DNA of 10,933 nt from Bacteroidales bacterium (GCA_007123065.1 SKSI01000043.1:1-10933); one strand, 5' to 3'. Counted from the stretch's first letter, positions 1 to 7,047 are shown. Notes: generated by a model from the letters alone, not told the origin. Numbers and translations are program-made.

Positions 1-104
1 TGACAGGTCTTGCTTTCTGTCTATTGTCTTCCCAATACCTCAAAGATCTTTTTCCCAAATAATCAACCCCTCAAATCCTATCTCGTTCCGCGTCTTTGGG
101 ACGG

Positions 105-112
105 CAAAGATA
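105..112 (-). promoter_or_regulatory. Leftward -7 element (TATCTTTG)
   Basis: On the minus strand the sequence reads TATCTTTG, an exact match to the Bacteroidota -7 consensus TAnnTTTG. Transcription would run leftward and start near position 98. No ATG occurs on the minus strand between there and the left edge, so the controlled gene would lie outside the window and have a leader of at least about 95 bases. I see no clear -33 TTTG at the expected distance; the region there is only T-rich. The match to the consensus is seen; the promoter role is inferred. Confidence 0.45.
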
Positions 113-152
113 CATATTATTCTTTTTATAAAAACACCTTTTTTGAAAAAAA

Positions 153-184
153 GTTTAGTTGTTTAGTTGTTAAATTGTTTAAAG
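153..184. repeat. Degenerate 8-bp tandem repeat (GTTTAGTT-like)
   Basis: Four consecutive 8-base units read GTTTAGTT, GTTTAGTT, GTTAAATT and GTTTAAAG. The first two are identical and the others drift. The tract lies in the non-coding gap before tilS. It resembles the decayed simple repeats often seen between genes in Bacteroidota; that comparison is from memory. No function is evident. Confidence 0.6.
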
Positions 185-203
185 GGTTGCAAGTGAGAGG
201 TTT

Positions 204-224
204 AGGGTTGAGGGTTGAGGGTTG
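204..224. repeat. Three exact copies of AGGGTTG
   Basis: The heptamer AGGGTTG occurs three times in a row without mismatch, 20 bases after the 8-bp repeat tract. With that tract it fills most of the stretch between the leftward promoter and the tilS promoter region. The rest of this 358-base gap holds no convincing gene; the open frame at 10-225 consists largely of these repeats and is not believable as a protein. Confidence 0.7.
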
Positions 225-305
225 AGAACTCAATTTTTATGGCTAAAAAGTTTGGGCATTGAAAATTTCAGATGTTGAAAAACGGCAAAAGCAAGACTTT
301 TTTGC

Positions 306-313
306 TATCTTCG
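306..313 (+). promoter_or_regulatory. Probable tilS -7 element (TATCTTCG)
   Basis: TATCTTCG matches the Bacteroidota -7 consensus TAnnTTTG with one mismatch and lies 45 bases before the tilS start codon. A start of transcription near 320 would leave a leader of about 40 bases. The same 8-mer precedes dnaG at 8737-8744. No good -33 TTTG is seen at the expected distance. The A/T hairpin made by GCAAAA (285-290) and TTTTGC (300-305) lies directly upstream. Confidence 0.4.
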
Positions 314-358
314 AACTGCTTATCAGGCTTCATTATTTATATATACAGGCCTCTATGA

Positions 359-1708
359 ATGCCAAATTCCAGACTTATGCAGGAACGCTTTATCGCTTTT
401 ATCAAAGAAAATCAGCTCCTGAATAAAGGGGACAAGGTACTTCTGGCGGTCAGCGGCGGAATTGATTCGATGGCGATGGTTCATCTTTTTCACCAATCGG
501 AAATTCCATTTGGAATAGCACATTGCAACTTTCTGCTCCGCGGAGAGGAATCAGACCGCGATGCAGTTTTTGTTCAGGAAACTGCATCATCTTATCAAGT
601 GCCCTTCTTCCTAAAAAAGTTTCAAACATCATTATATGCAACACAAAACAAACAGTCCATTCAGATGGCCGCCAGAGAACTGCGCTACGAATGGTTTGCG
701 CAAATCCAAAAGAACAGAAACTACCGGCTGGTGGCTACTGCACACCATCTGGACGACTCCATTGAAACCCTTTTCCTGAATCTGTTGCGGGGAACAGGGA
801 TCAGTGGATTAACAGGTATTCCCAAAAGAAACAAAGATGTGATTCGACCCATGCTGTTTGCCACGAAAAAAGAAATCAGGGCTTTTGCTGACGAAACAGG
901 TATCAAATTCAGGGAGGACCATTCCAACCGCGATTCTTCCTATAAAAGAAACAAAATCCGGCACCACCTCATACCGGTGCTTCAGGAATTAAACCCATCC
1001 CTGCATAAAAACCTGCAGGATTTTTTTGACAGAATGGAAGCGACCGCAACCACTTATGATACAGCCGTAGTTGCGTGTAAAAAAGACTGCATCCGGCATC
1101 ATCAAAATGAAATACATATATTAACAGAAGCGTTGCTTAAGTATCCGCGTTCAGAAGCAATCCTGTTTGAACTGATTCGCGAATATGGTTTTAGTCCATC
1201 CCAAAGCAAAGATATATTCAAATGCATATCCGGACAACCGGGAAAGCAATTTGCATCTGCAAGCCATCAGCTCATCAAAGACAGAAAAAGGCTTATCATC
1301 ACAGCTCTCAATAACCAAAAAAAAACAGAACCATGCCTTATATATCGCGAAACCACGACAGCCGGTATCGCACAAAGCCAATTTCAATTTAAAACAGGAA
1401 AGCTGGATTCAGGTATTGATTTACCCGGCAATGCATATACTTTTCTTGCCGATATTGACAAACTTCATTTCCCACTGGAGCTGCGCTTTTGGAAATCAGG
1501 TGACTATATCATCCCGCTTGGAATGAAAGGCCGTAAAAAGATCAGTGACCTGTTAACCAACGAAAAGATACCCGTGCACCGAAAAAGGGTATTTCCTGTT
1601 CTTGTCTCCGGGAAGGAGGTCGTGTGGGTGCCGGGGATGCGTGTTTCAGACAAAACAAAGATCACAAAAAACGCTAAAAACTATTTTTGGGCTGGCATAA
1701 TAGCGTAG
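359..1708 (+). CDS. tilS: tRNA(Ile)-lysidine synthase TilS
   Basis: TilS uses ATP to attach lysine to C34 of the CAU-anticodon tRNA(Ile), making lysidine so that the tRNA is charged with isoleucine and reads AUA. It is cytoplasmic and essential in most bacteria. The 449-residue protein starts with the N-type ATP pyrophosphatase domain: the PP-loop SGGIDS is at residues 32-37, followed by AHCNFLLRGEESDRD around 54-68 and the HHLDD motif at 129-133. A linker region follows, then a C-terminal TilS domain from about 370, with the segment ELRFWKSGDYIIPLGMKG and the downstream GMRVSDKTK. Length is normal for the full three-domain form. The ATG at 359 is chosen because an overlapping ATG at 355 is in another frame. 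No clear Shine-Dalgarno sequence is present. The gene stands alone, with a 150-base gap before dsbD. Confidence 0.97.
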   Translation: MPNSRLMQERFIAFIKENQLLNKGDKVLLAVSGGIDSMAMVHLFHQSEIPFGIAHCNFLLRGEESDRDAVFVQETASSYQVPFFLKKFQTSLYATQNKQSIQMAARELRYEWFAQIQKNRNYRLVATAHHLDDSIETLFLNLLRGTGISGLTGIPKRNKDVIRPMLFATKKEIRAFADETGIKFREDHSNRDSSYKRNKIRHHLIPVLQELNPSLHKNLQDFFDRMEATATTYDTAVVACKKDCIRHHQNEIHILTEALLKYPRSEAILFELIREYGFSPSQSKDIFKCISGQPGKQFASASHQLIKDRKRLIITALNNQKKTEPCLIYRETTTAGIAQSQFQFKTGKLDSGIDLPGNAYTFLADIDKLHFPLELRFWKSGDYIIPLGMKGRKKISDLLTNEKIPVHRKRVFPVLVSGKEVVWVPGMRVSDKTKITKNAKNYFWAGIIA

Positions 1709-1727
1709 CTGTTTCCCGTGAAAATAC

Positions 1728-1735
1728 TACTTTTG
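1728..1735 (+). promoter_or_regulatory. Possible dsbD -7 element (TACTTTTG)
   Basis: TACTTTTG is an exact TAnnTTTG match 20 bases after the tilS stop. A transcript starting near 1742 would carry a leader of about 120 bases into dsbD. No clear -33 TTTG is seen upstream, where the sequence is the end of tilS. This would give dsbD its own promoter rather than read-through from tilS. Confidence 0.35.
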
Positions 1736-1791
1736 TGCTCCAATTATATATATTAATAGGTTGATTGTTGTAAAAATCGACTTCAAACCAC

Positions 1792-1811
1792 TTAAACAAT
1801 TTCTTGTTTAA
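1792..1811 (+). other. Perfect AT-rich stem-loop in the dsbD leader
   Basis: TTAAACAA (1792-1799) and TTGTTTAA (1804-1811) are perfect inverted complements of 8 bp around a TTTC loop. The structure lies between the proposed promoter and the dsbD start, about 50 bases before the start codon. It is too AT-rich and lacks the T-run of a normal terminator. It could be an operator palindrome or a weak RNA hairpin; the role is unknown. Confidence 0.5.
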
Positions 1812-1864
1812 ACCATATAATGAAATAAGACTCTCTTCTTAGTAATCAAAGGATGATCATTCTC

Positions 1865-3880
1865 ATGAAACTTAAAAACCCAATGCGTCACCTGATAGTA
1901 ATTATTGCAGCCATGCTGAGCTTACCGGCAGCGGCACAAATTCTCGACCCTGTTGCCTGGCAGTTTTCAAAAGAAAAAATCGCAGAAAACGAATATGAAT
2001 TGCAAATGACAGCCACCATTGACCCGGGCTGGTATATATATGGTACAGATCTTGAACCGGGCGGACCCATCCCTACTGCATTTTTTTTCAATGATGCTGA
2101 TGGTTTTGATTTTGTTGGTGACCTGCGCTATCCGTCTGCTGAGGTAAAGTTCGACCCGAACTTCGATATGGATATCCCCATGTATGGCGAACGGGTTACC
2201 TTCCGTCAAACGATACGGGTATTAAGTCCATCTCCTGTTGTTGTAAGTGGTGAGTTACAGTTTATGTCGTGCGATGATCAGCGATGTCTGCCTCCCGATT
2301 ACATCGATTTTGTATTTGAGCTGGATGGCGTTAAAGGGATGGAACCTGTTGCTGCCATCGAACCTGCCGGCGATGATAAGCAGAAGGATGCAACTACAGA
2401 AACGCGAAGAATCTATACACCTGAAGAAGCCGAAGATAGCGGACTGGGATGGACATTCATTCTCGGCTTTTTAGGCGGATTGCTTGCACTGCTGACGCCT
2501 TGTGTATTCCCGATGATACCGCTCACTGTGAGTTTCTTTTTAAGAAATGCAGACAACAGAGCCAGAGCATTGCGGGATGCGTTGTTTTACGGCATGACCA
2601 TCGTTTTTAGCTATGTCGTGCTCGGTCTGGCCATTTCGATGCTATTCGGCCCGTCAACCCTGAACGCTTTAGCAACCAGCCCCGGCTTCAATGTTTTCTT
2701 CTTTGCATTGCTGGTATTCTTTTCAGCATCGTTCTTTGGTGCATTTGAACTGACGATGCCTTCCAACTGGTCGAATGCACTGGACAGCAAGGCAGATAAG
2801 GCTGGCGGACTGATTGGTGTTATTCTGATGGGACTCACTTTTGTTTTGGTTTCATTTTCATGCACAGGCCCTATCGTCGGCACCTTGCTTGTAGAGGCCG
2901 CGATTGGTGGCAGCGTGTTTGCTCCTGCAATCGGAATGCTTGGTTTCAGTCTTGCCCTCGCTATTCCGTTTAGTCTTTTTGCGCTTTTCCCAACGGCTCT
3001 GAAGTCGCTGCCCAAATCAGGCGGGTGGATGAATGCCGTGAAGGTGGTACTGGGCTTTATCGTACTGGCGTTTTCCTTAAAATTCTTATCGGTTGCTGAT
3101 GCTGTTGGCCAGTGGGGTATGCTCAGCAGGGAGGTCTTTTTGGTCATTTGGATTGCAATTTTCTTTTTGATGGGATTGTATTTGATTGGAAAAATCAAGT
3201 TTGCGCACGACAGCGAGCTAAAGTATTTATCTGTTCCGCGTCTGATGCTCGCCATAGCCACTTTTGCTTTTGTTTTCTACCTGATACCCGGTCTGTGGGG
3301 AGCACCACTACGCGCGGTAAGTTCATTCCTTCCTTCACAGGTAACCCAGGAATTCGACCTGAGCAGGGTCCGGGCACAGGCTCAGGATCCGGCCGATTCT
3401 GGCATTTACGTTGGTGAAAGTGTTCAGGAAGGTCCGCATGGCTTGATGGCCTTCACAGATTATAATGAAGGACTGCAAGCGGCCCGGGAAGCCGGCAAAC
3501 CTGTCTTTCTGGACTTCACAGGTCTTGGGTGCGCCAATTGCAGAAAGATGGAAGCATCTGTTTGGTCTGACCCCCTTGTAATGGCCAGCTTGCGGGATGA
3601 TTTTGTAAAAATCTCACTTTTTGTGGATGACCGCACCCGCCTCCCGGATTCTGAACAATTTGTATCGGACGCATTGGGCCGTGAAAGGAACATTCGAACG
3701 ATAGGCCAAAAGTGGAGCGTTTTCCAGGCGGAGCGCTATGGTGCCAATACCCAACCATATTACGTGATTCTTGACCATGATGAAAACATGTTGGCACCGG
3801 CACACGGTTACGATACCAACACAGATAGCTACCTTGAGTTTCTGAATACAGGCAGAGACAATTTTTACGAAAACCGGTAG
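1865..3880 (+). CDS. dsbD: Thiol:disulfide interchange protein DsbD (protein-disulfide reductase)
   Basis: DsbD moves electrons from cytoplasmic thioredoxin across the inner membrane to periplasmic thiol proteins. From the start used here (671 residues) there is a signal peptide with a likely cut after PAAA near residue 24. A periplasmic alpha domain follows, with the Cys pair in the family motif CDDQRCLPP (Cys136, Cys141). The membrane domain runs from about 196 to 477 with roughly eight segments and the paired active cysteines in PCVFP (Cys213) and CTGP (Cys333). The C-terminal thioredoxin-like gamma domain has GCANCRKME (Cys556, Cys559) and a cis-Pro candidate at Pro631. All three redox pairs are intact. 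The ATG at 1853 is an in-frame alternative; 1865 is preferred because AAAGGA (1848-1853) sits 11 bases before it and the signal peptide looks more normal. No cytochrome c maturation or Dsb partner genes lie nearby, so the periplasmic target is unknown. Confidence 0.95.
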   Translation: MKLKNPMRHLIVIIAAMLSLPAAAQILDPVAWQFSKEKIAENEYELQMTATIDPGWYIYGTDLEPGGPIPTAFFFNDADGFDFVGDLRYPSAEVKFDPNFDMDIPMYGERVTFRQTIRVLSPSPVVVSGELQFMSCDDQRCLPPDYIDFVFELDGVKGMEPVAAIEPAGDDKQKDATTETRRIYTPEEAEDSGLGWTFILGFLGGLLALLTPCVFPMIPLTVSFFLRNADNRARALRDALFYGMTIVFSYVVLGLAISMLFGPSTLNALATSPGFNVFFFALLVFFSASFFGAFELTMPSNWSNALDSKADKAGGLIGVILMGLTFVLVSFSCTGPIVGTLLVEAAIGGSVFAPAIGMLGFSLALAIPFSLFALFPTALKSLPKSGGWMNAVKVVLGFIVLAFSLKFLSVADAVGQWGMLSREVFLVIWIAIFFLMGLYLIGKIKFAHDSELKYLSVPRLMLAIATFAFVFYLIPGLWGAPLRAVSSFLPSQVTQEFDLSRVRAQAQDPADSGIYVGESVQEGPHGLMAFTDYNEGLQAAREAGKPVFLDFTGLGCANCRKMEASVWSDPLVMASLRDDFVKISLFVDDRTRLPDSEQFVSDALGRERNIRTIGQKWSVFQAERYGANTQPYYVILDHDENMLAPAHGYDTNTDSYLEFLNTGRDNFYENR

Positions 3881-3887
3881 CGACAAA

Positions 3888-5093
3888 TTATTTTTTCTCC
3901 GGGAGATTTTGCAGTTGTTTGATTGCAACCCAGGCCATCAAACCCATTCCTGTTAGCAAAGCATCCTCATCCACATCAAAGGTGGATGTGTGCAGGTTTG
4001 AAGATGCCCCTTTTTCAATGTTACGGATGCCCAGCCGGTAAAAGCAGGCATCAATGTTCTGGGCGTAATGTGCAAAGTCTTCACCCGTCATGGAAAGATC
4101 CAGTTCTTCAACGTTTTCTTTTCCGAGGTATTCACCGGCAAAAACCCTGAAGTTCTCAGCCAATACCGGTTCATTCTCCAGAAACGGATAACCCGGCTCA
4201 ATAAACACATCACAATCGCCCCCCATGCCCTGGGCGATAAACACAGCTGTTTCACGAATGCGCAGATGGGCTTTCTGCCGCCAGGTTTCATCAAAAGTGC
4301 GGAAGGTACCCTCCAGCTTTACCTCATCAGGGATCACATTCATCTGTCCATCGCCGATAATCCTGCCAAATGACAGCACGGTAGGCATATAGGGTGTGGC
4401 GTTTCTGCTTACAACCTGCTGGAGGGCAAGCACAATATGCGATGCAATCACAACAGGATCGGTATTCAGCTGGGGTGTTGCAGCGTGACCCCCTTTCCCT
4501 TTCACGGTGATATATACTTCATCGGTGGAAGCCATGTAACGCCCACTGCGGATACCTGCTTTTCCTGCCGGAAGTCCGGGAAAAACGTGTTGTCCGAAGA
4601 TCGCAGCCGGACGTGGATTCTCCAATACACCCTCCTGGATCATCAGGCTGGCCCCACCAGGGTACCTTTCTTCTGAAGGCTGAAAAATCAATTTAACCCT
4701 TCCCTCCCATTCCTCCCTGAGGGTATGCAATATTTTTGCCGCACCCAACAAGCCGGCCATGTGCACATCATGTCCACAGGCGTGCATAACACCCGGCACA
4801 CCCGATTTGTATTCAACACGATTGTCTTCCTGGATTGGCAATGCATCCATATCCGCACGCAATGCGATCGTCCCGGCATCAGGGTTTTCGCCCTCAATCA
4901 TGGCAACAATACCGGTTTCTGCAATTCCTTCCCGAAAGGAGATGCCAAATTCTTTCAGACGTGAAGCAATGAAAGCAGCAGTTTTATGTTCCTGCATCGA
5001 CAGCTCCGGTAAAGCGTGAAAATGGCGGCGGTAAAATACCACTTCATCAAAATATTCAGACGACAAAGCCCTAACCTTATGCAATAAATCCAT
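3888..5093 (-). CDS. M20D-family amidohydrolase (N-acyl-amino-acid / hippurate hydrolase type)
   Basis: This 401-residue protein belongs to the M20 metallopeptidase superfamily, amidohydrolase branch, whose members remove acyl groups from N-acyl amino acids or related amides using a two-metal centre. Visible signatures are ALRADMDALPI (about 77-87), the metal-binding ACGHD (Cys106, His108), the PSEE motif with Glu141 and Glu142, GQH (His169), and the late NLHTS (His368). The dimerisation (lid) domain lies about 190-305, beginning near the KGKGGHAA segment at 198-205. No signal peptide is seen, so it is probably cytoplasmic. The ATG at 5093 gives the usual family N-terminus. The gene converges on dsbD, with 7 bases between the stop codons, and diverges from the MBL hydrolase. 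The substrate cannot be told: N-acetyl amino acids, hippurate, IAA conjugates and diaminopimelate derivatives are all known in the family. Confidence 0.92.
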   Translation of the reverse strand: MDLLHKVRALSSEYFDEVVFYRRHFHALPELSMQEHKTAAFIASRLKEFGISFREGIAETGIVAMIEGENPDAGTIALRADMDALPIQEDNRVEYKSGVPGVMHACGHDVHMAGLLGAAKILHTLREEWEGRVKLIFQPSEERYPGGASLMIQEGVLENPRPAAIFGQHVFPGLPAGKAGIRSGRYMASTDEVYITVKGKGGHAATPQLNTDPVVIASHIVLALQQVVSRNATPYMPTVLSFGRIIGDGQMNVIPDEVKLEGTFRTFDETWRQKAHLRIRETAVFIAQGMGGDCDVFIEPGYPFLENEPVLAENFRVFAGEYLGKENVEELDLSMTGEDFAHYAQNIDACFYRLGIRNIEKGASSNLHTSTFDVDEDALLTGMGLMAWVAIKQLQNLPEKK

Positions 5094-5139
5094 ACTATTT
5101 CTGTTTCATTATCATCACGCTAATTTACGGATTTTTATT

Positions 5140-5147
5140 TACCTTTG
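5140..5147 (+). promoter_or_regulatory. Probable MBL-hydrolase -7 element (TACCTTTG)
   Basis: TACCTTTG is an exact match to TAnnTTTG in the 95-base divergent spacer, 41 bases before the start codon at 5189. Transcription from about 5155 would place the direct repeat at 5159-5189 at the very start of the transcript. The -33 region is weak. No equally good element is seen for the opposite gene on the minus strand. Confidence 0.45.
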
Positions 5148-5158
5148 AAAGCAGGCAC

Positions 5159-5189
5159 ACTGTTTACAAAATAATTAAACCGTTTACAA
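5159..5189. repeat. Two-copy direct repeat ACyGTTTACAA, 20-bp period
   Basis: ACTGTTTACAA (5159-5169) and ACCGTTTACAA (5179-5189) match at 10 of 11 bases and are spaced exactly 20 bp start to start, about two helical turns. The second copy ends on the A of the MBL start codon. The position just after the proposed promoter would suit a repressor site, but chance or local duplication in AT-rich DNA is also possible. Confidence 0.45.
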
Positions 5190-5836
5190 TGATCCAAATC
5201 AAGAAATTTACCTATAATCCTTTCCAAGTCAATACTTTTGTTCTTTATGATGATACAGGAGAATGTGCCATCATTGATGCCTCCTGTTATGAAAAAGCTG
5301 AGAAAAAAGAGCTTGCGGAATTCATTAAAGATAAGCAACTCACCCCGGTTGTCCAGCTGCTAACGCACTGCCACATAGACCATATTCTTGGCAGCAGGTT
5401 TGTATCCAAAACCTACAAACTGAAGCCACTCACACATAAAGACAGCCTGCCTTTTCTTGAAAACAGCAAAGAGTATGGCAAAGTGTTCGGCTTTGACGTG
5501 GACAAACCGGTTATGCCGTCAGAATTTATCGATGACGGTGATTTGATTTTTTTCGGCAATCAAAAGCTCAAAGTGATCCATACACCGGGTCACGCTGCCG
5601 GCAGCCTTTGCTTTTATAATGAAGCGGAAAAGTTCGTTATTGTTGGTGATGTGCTGTTTCAAAACAGCATCGGACGGACAGACCTTCCAACTGGCAATCA
5701 CGACCTGTTAATCAAATCCATCCTGCAAAAGCTTCTGATCCTCCCCGGTGACACTATTGTATACCCCGGACACGGACCAGCCACAACCATCCAGGAGGAA
5801 AAGACAGGCAATCCTTTTCTAACGGGGGTGTTTTAA
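5189..5836 (+). CDS. MBL-fold metallo-hydrolase (glyoxalase II-like)
   Basis: A 215-residue single-domain member of the metallo-beta-lactamase superfamily, of the kind usually annotated as hydroxyacylglutathione hydrolase-like. The metal site is complete: THCHIDH supplies His60, His62, Asp64 and His65; HTPGHAAGS supplies His135; VGD supplies Asp154; and YPGHGP supplies His195. It lacks the C-terminal substrate-binding domain of true glyoxalase II, so thioester hydrolysis of S-lactoylglutathione should not be assumed. The absence of a signal peptide suggests a cytoplasmic enzyme. The ATG at 5189 is the obvious start, with the family-typical N-terminus that runs into FTYNPFQVNT. It is a single-gene unit: divergent from the M20 hydrolase and convergent with the glycosyltransferase. 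The substrate is unknown; it may act on thioesters of low-molecular-weight thiols. Confidence 0.92.
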   Translation: MIQIKKFTYNPFQVNTFVLYDDTGECAIIDASCYEKAEKKELAEFIKDKQLTPVVQLLTHCHIDHILGSRFVSKTYKLKPLTHKDSLPFLENSKEYGKVFGFDVDKPVMPSEFIDDGDLIFFGNQKLKVIHTPGHAAGSLCFYNEAEKFVIVGDVLFQNSIGRTDLPTGNHDLLIKSILQKLLILPGDTIVYPGHGPATTIQEEKTGNPFLTGVF

Positions 5837-5837
5837 A

Positions 5838-5873
5838 GGAGGATGGTCTCCAAGGGTATTTTTTGTTTTTTTT
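5838..5873 (+). terminator. Possible terminator after the MBL hydrolase
   Basis: Two bases after the stop codon, GGAG (5838-5841) can pair with CTCC (5848-5851) around a 6-base loop. A long T-rich run follows at 5859-5873, interrupted by one A and one G. The stem is only 4 bp, so the call rests mainly on the T-run and the location. The larger hairpin further down may be the real transcript end. Confidence 0.35.
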
Positions 5874-5897
5874 ATATTCGCCTTTCGCTAAGCGAAT

Positions 5898-5975
5898 GCG
5901 CTAATCAGTTGCATCCGCATCATCCGTTTTCAATTTTTTTGGAACGCGGATGACACCGATGCGGCTGATTTACGC
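5898..5975. repeat. Long imperfect inverted repeat between convergent genes
   Basis: The arm 5898-5926 and the arm 5947-5975 are imperfect reverse complements of about 29 bases. Shared blocks are AATCAG, GCATC and TCATCCG; they flank a T-rich loop. The right arm also carries the direct repeat ACGCGGAT at 5944-5951 and 5972-5979. A separate 13-base palindrome, TTCGCTAAGCGAA, lies just upstream at 5884-5896. The element fills the gap between the convergent MBL and glycosyltransferase genes and could end transcription from both sides. From memory, sequences like the right arm recur in intergenic regions of many bacteria as a REP-like repeat; this could not be searched here. Confidence 0.6.
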
Positions 5976-5980
5976 GGATT

Positions 5981-6028
5981 ATCTCTGCACATCTTCACAT
6001 TTGCTCATCTGCTAATCTGCAAATCTCC
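5981..6028. repeat. Degenerate 8-bp tandem repeat (nnATCTGC) across a gene end
   Basis: Six consecutive 8-base units on the plus strand read ATCTCTGC, ACATCTTC, ACATTTGC, TCATCTGC, TAATCTGC and AAATCTCC. The tract begins in the intergenic region and runs through the stop codon into the last nine or so codons of the glycosyltransferase. The period and the overlap are read directly; its origin is unknown. Confidence 0.6.
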
Positions 6029-7038
6029 TCTGCAATCCGGTCTTCATCCATCTTCATCATGCAATCAAAATGTTTTTTGGGGCATTGTTGGTAACCCAGT
6101 TTGCTGCACGGCCGGCAGGAGAGACCTGTAACCTCAATGATTTTTGATCGCTCCGGGAAGCGGGGCATATAAGGCGTCATTCCAAAGGCAGGAACGGTGT
6201 TTCCCCAGATCGATACAATCGGTTTATTGAAAGCTGCGGCAATATGCATCAGACCCGTATCGTGCGTGACAACAGTCAGGGCATGCTTTATCAACCAGGC
6301 GGATTCGTGCAGCGACAGGCGCCCGCACATGCTAAGCGTATTGGGTCCTGATGCTTCAGAAATTATTCTGCCATTATTTTCATCATGATGATCGCCAAGG
6401 AGCACAACGGGTTGCTCCAGCTTGCGCAATATACCAACGATCTTTTCATTGGGCAATCGTTTGGTCGCGTGCCGGCCACCAATGGCAAAGGCAATATATC
6501 CCTGGTGAAAGAACTCCGGCAAAAATTCTTCCACGGCAGGCATCTTATCCGGGAAATAATAATCCAAACCCATTCCGTCTCCTAAGGTTTCAAAAACCCT
6601 CAGCGTATTCATATATCTGTTAACCACGTGAAGGGGAGGCAAAAGGTTCACCTTAAAGTTTGTCAGAATCCATTTGCGGGTATTAAGTTTTTTGAATGCA
6701 ATGGTGGGCCTGCTAATATTAAAGGTAAGGATGTTGGATCGTGTGCTGTTATGCAGATCAATGATCAGGTCAAAGTGTTCTTTTCTGAGTTGCCTGATCA
6801 GTTTTGAAAGCTTTCCATCATGCAGATGCAACCGGTCTGCATATGGATTGTGTTCGAGTATTCCTGCAAATGCTTTCTTTGTAACGTAATGTGTCTCCAA
6901 AGCCTTTTCGGGACATTGTTTCAGTGCACGAAGCACCGGAGTTGTCAGCACAATATCTCCTATTGAGCTGAAACGGATGATCAGCACTTTGGTTATCTCT
7001 TTTTTTGTTTTATGAAAGATCATCAATCCGGATTTCAC
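5995..7038 (-). CDS. Glycosyltransferase family 9 protein (heptosyltransferase-like)
   Basis: Family 9 transferases include the ADP-heptose:LPS heptosyltransferases that build the lipopolysaccharide core on the cytoplasmic face of the inner membrane. The 347-residue protein has the family N-terminus VLIIRFSSIGDIVLTTPVL (18-36). The C-terminal signature is HDTGLMHIAAAFNKP (259-273) followed by SIWGNT. A cysteine cluster, CRPC...CP..HFDC at 308-326, is common in the short branch of the family. The open frame starts with GTG at 7038, only 9 bases after the tolC stop; an ATG at 7023 (sixth codon) is an equally plausible start, and neither has a strong Shine-Dalgarno sequence. It is probably co-transcribed with the tolC-family gene. 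The last residues, ICRLADEQM, are encoded by a degenerate 8-bp repeat. Acceptor and sugar cannot be told from sequence; heptose is the default guess. Confidence 0.9.
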   Translation of the reverse strand: MKSGLMIFHKTKKEITKVLIIRFSSIGDIVLTTPVLRALKQCPEKALETHYVTKKAFAGILEHNPYADRLHLHDGKLSKLIRQLRKEHFDLIIDLHNSTRSNILTFNISRPTIAFKKLNTRKWILTNFKVNLLPPLHVVNRYMNTLRVFETLGDGMGLDYYFPDKMPAVEEFLPEFFHQGYIAFAIGGRHATKRLPNEKIVGILRKLEQPVVLLGDHHDENNGRIISEASGPNTLSMCGRLSLHESAWLIKHALTVVTHDTGLMHIAAAFNKPIVSIWGNTVPAFGMTPYMPRFPERSKIIEVTGLSCRPCSKLGYQQCPKKHFDCMMKMDEDRIAEEICRLADEQM

Positions 7039-7047
7039 AAAAACAGA

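Noticed and set aside
1..100. Riboswitch in the leftward leader
   Set aside because: The leader is long, but I could not match it to any riboswitch core, and the gene it precedes is outside the window.
153..224. CRISPR-like or telomere-like array (AGGGTTG copies)
   Set aside because: Units are 7-8 bp with no spacers and only three exact copies; this is a simple tandem repeat, not a CRISPR array or a telomere.
10..225. 71-codon open frame at the left edge
   Set aside because: It runs through the simple-repeat tracts, has no recognisable domain, and opposes a promoter-like element pointing the other way.
2611..3261. 216-codon open frame on the minus strand inside dsbD
   Set aside because: It is the complement of the hydrophobic membrane domain; the sense-strand protein has all DsbD motifs, and the antisense product has no family resemblance.
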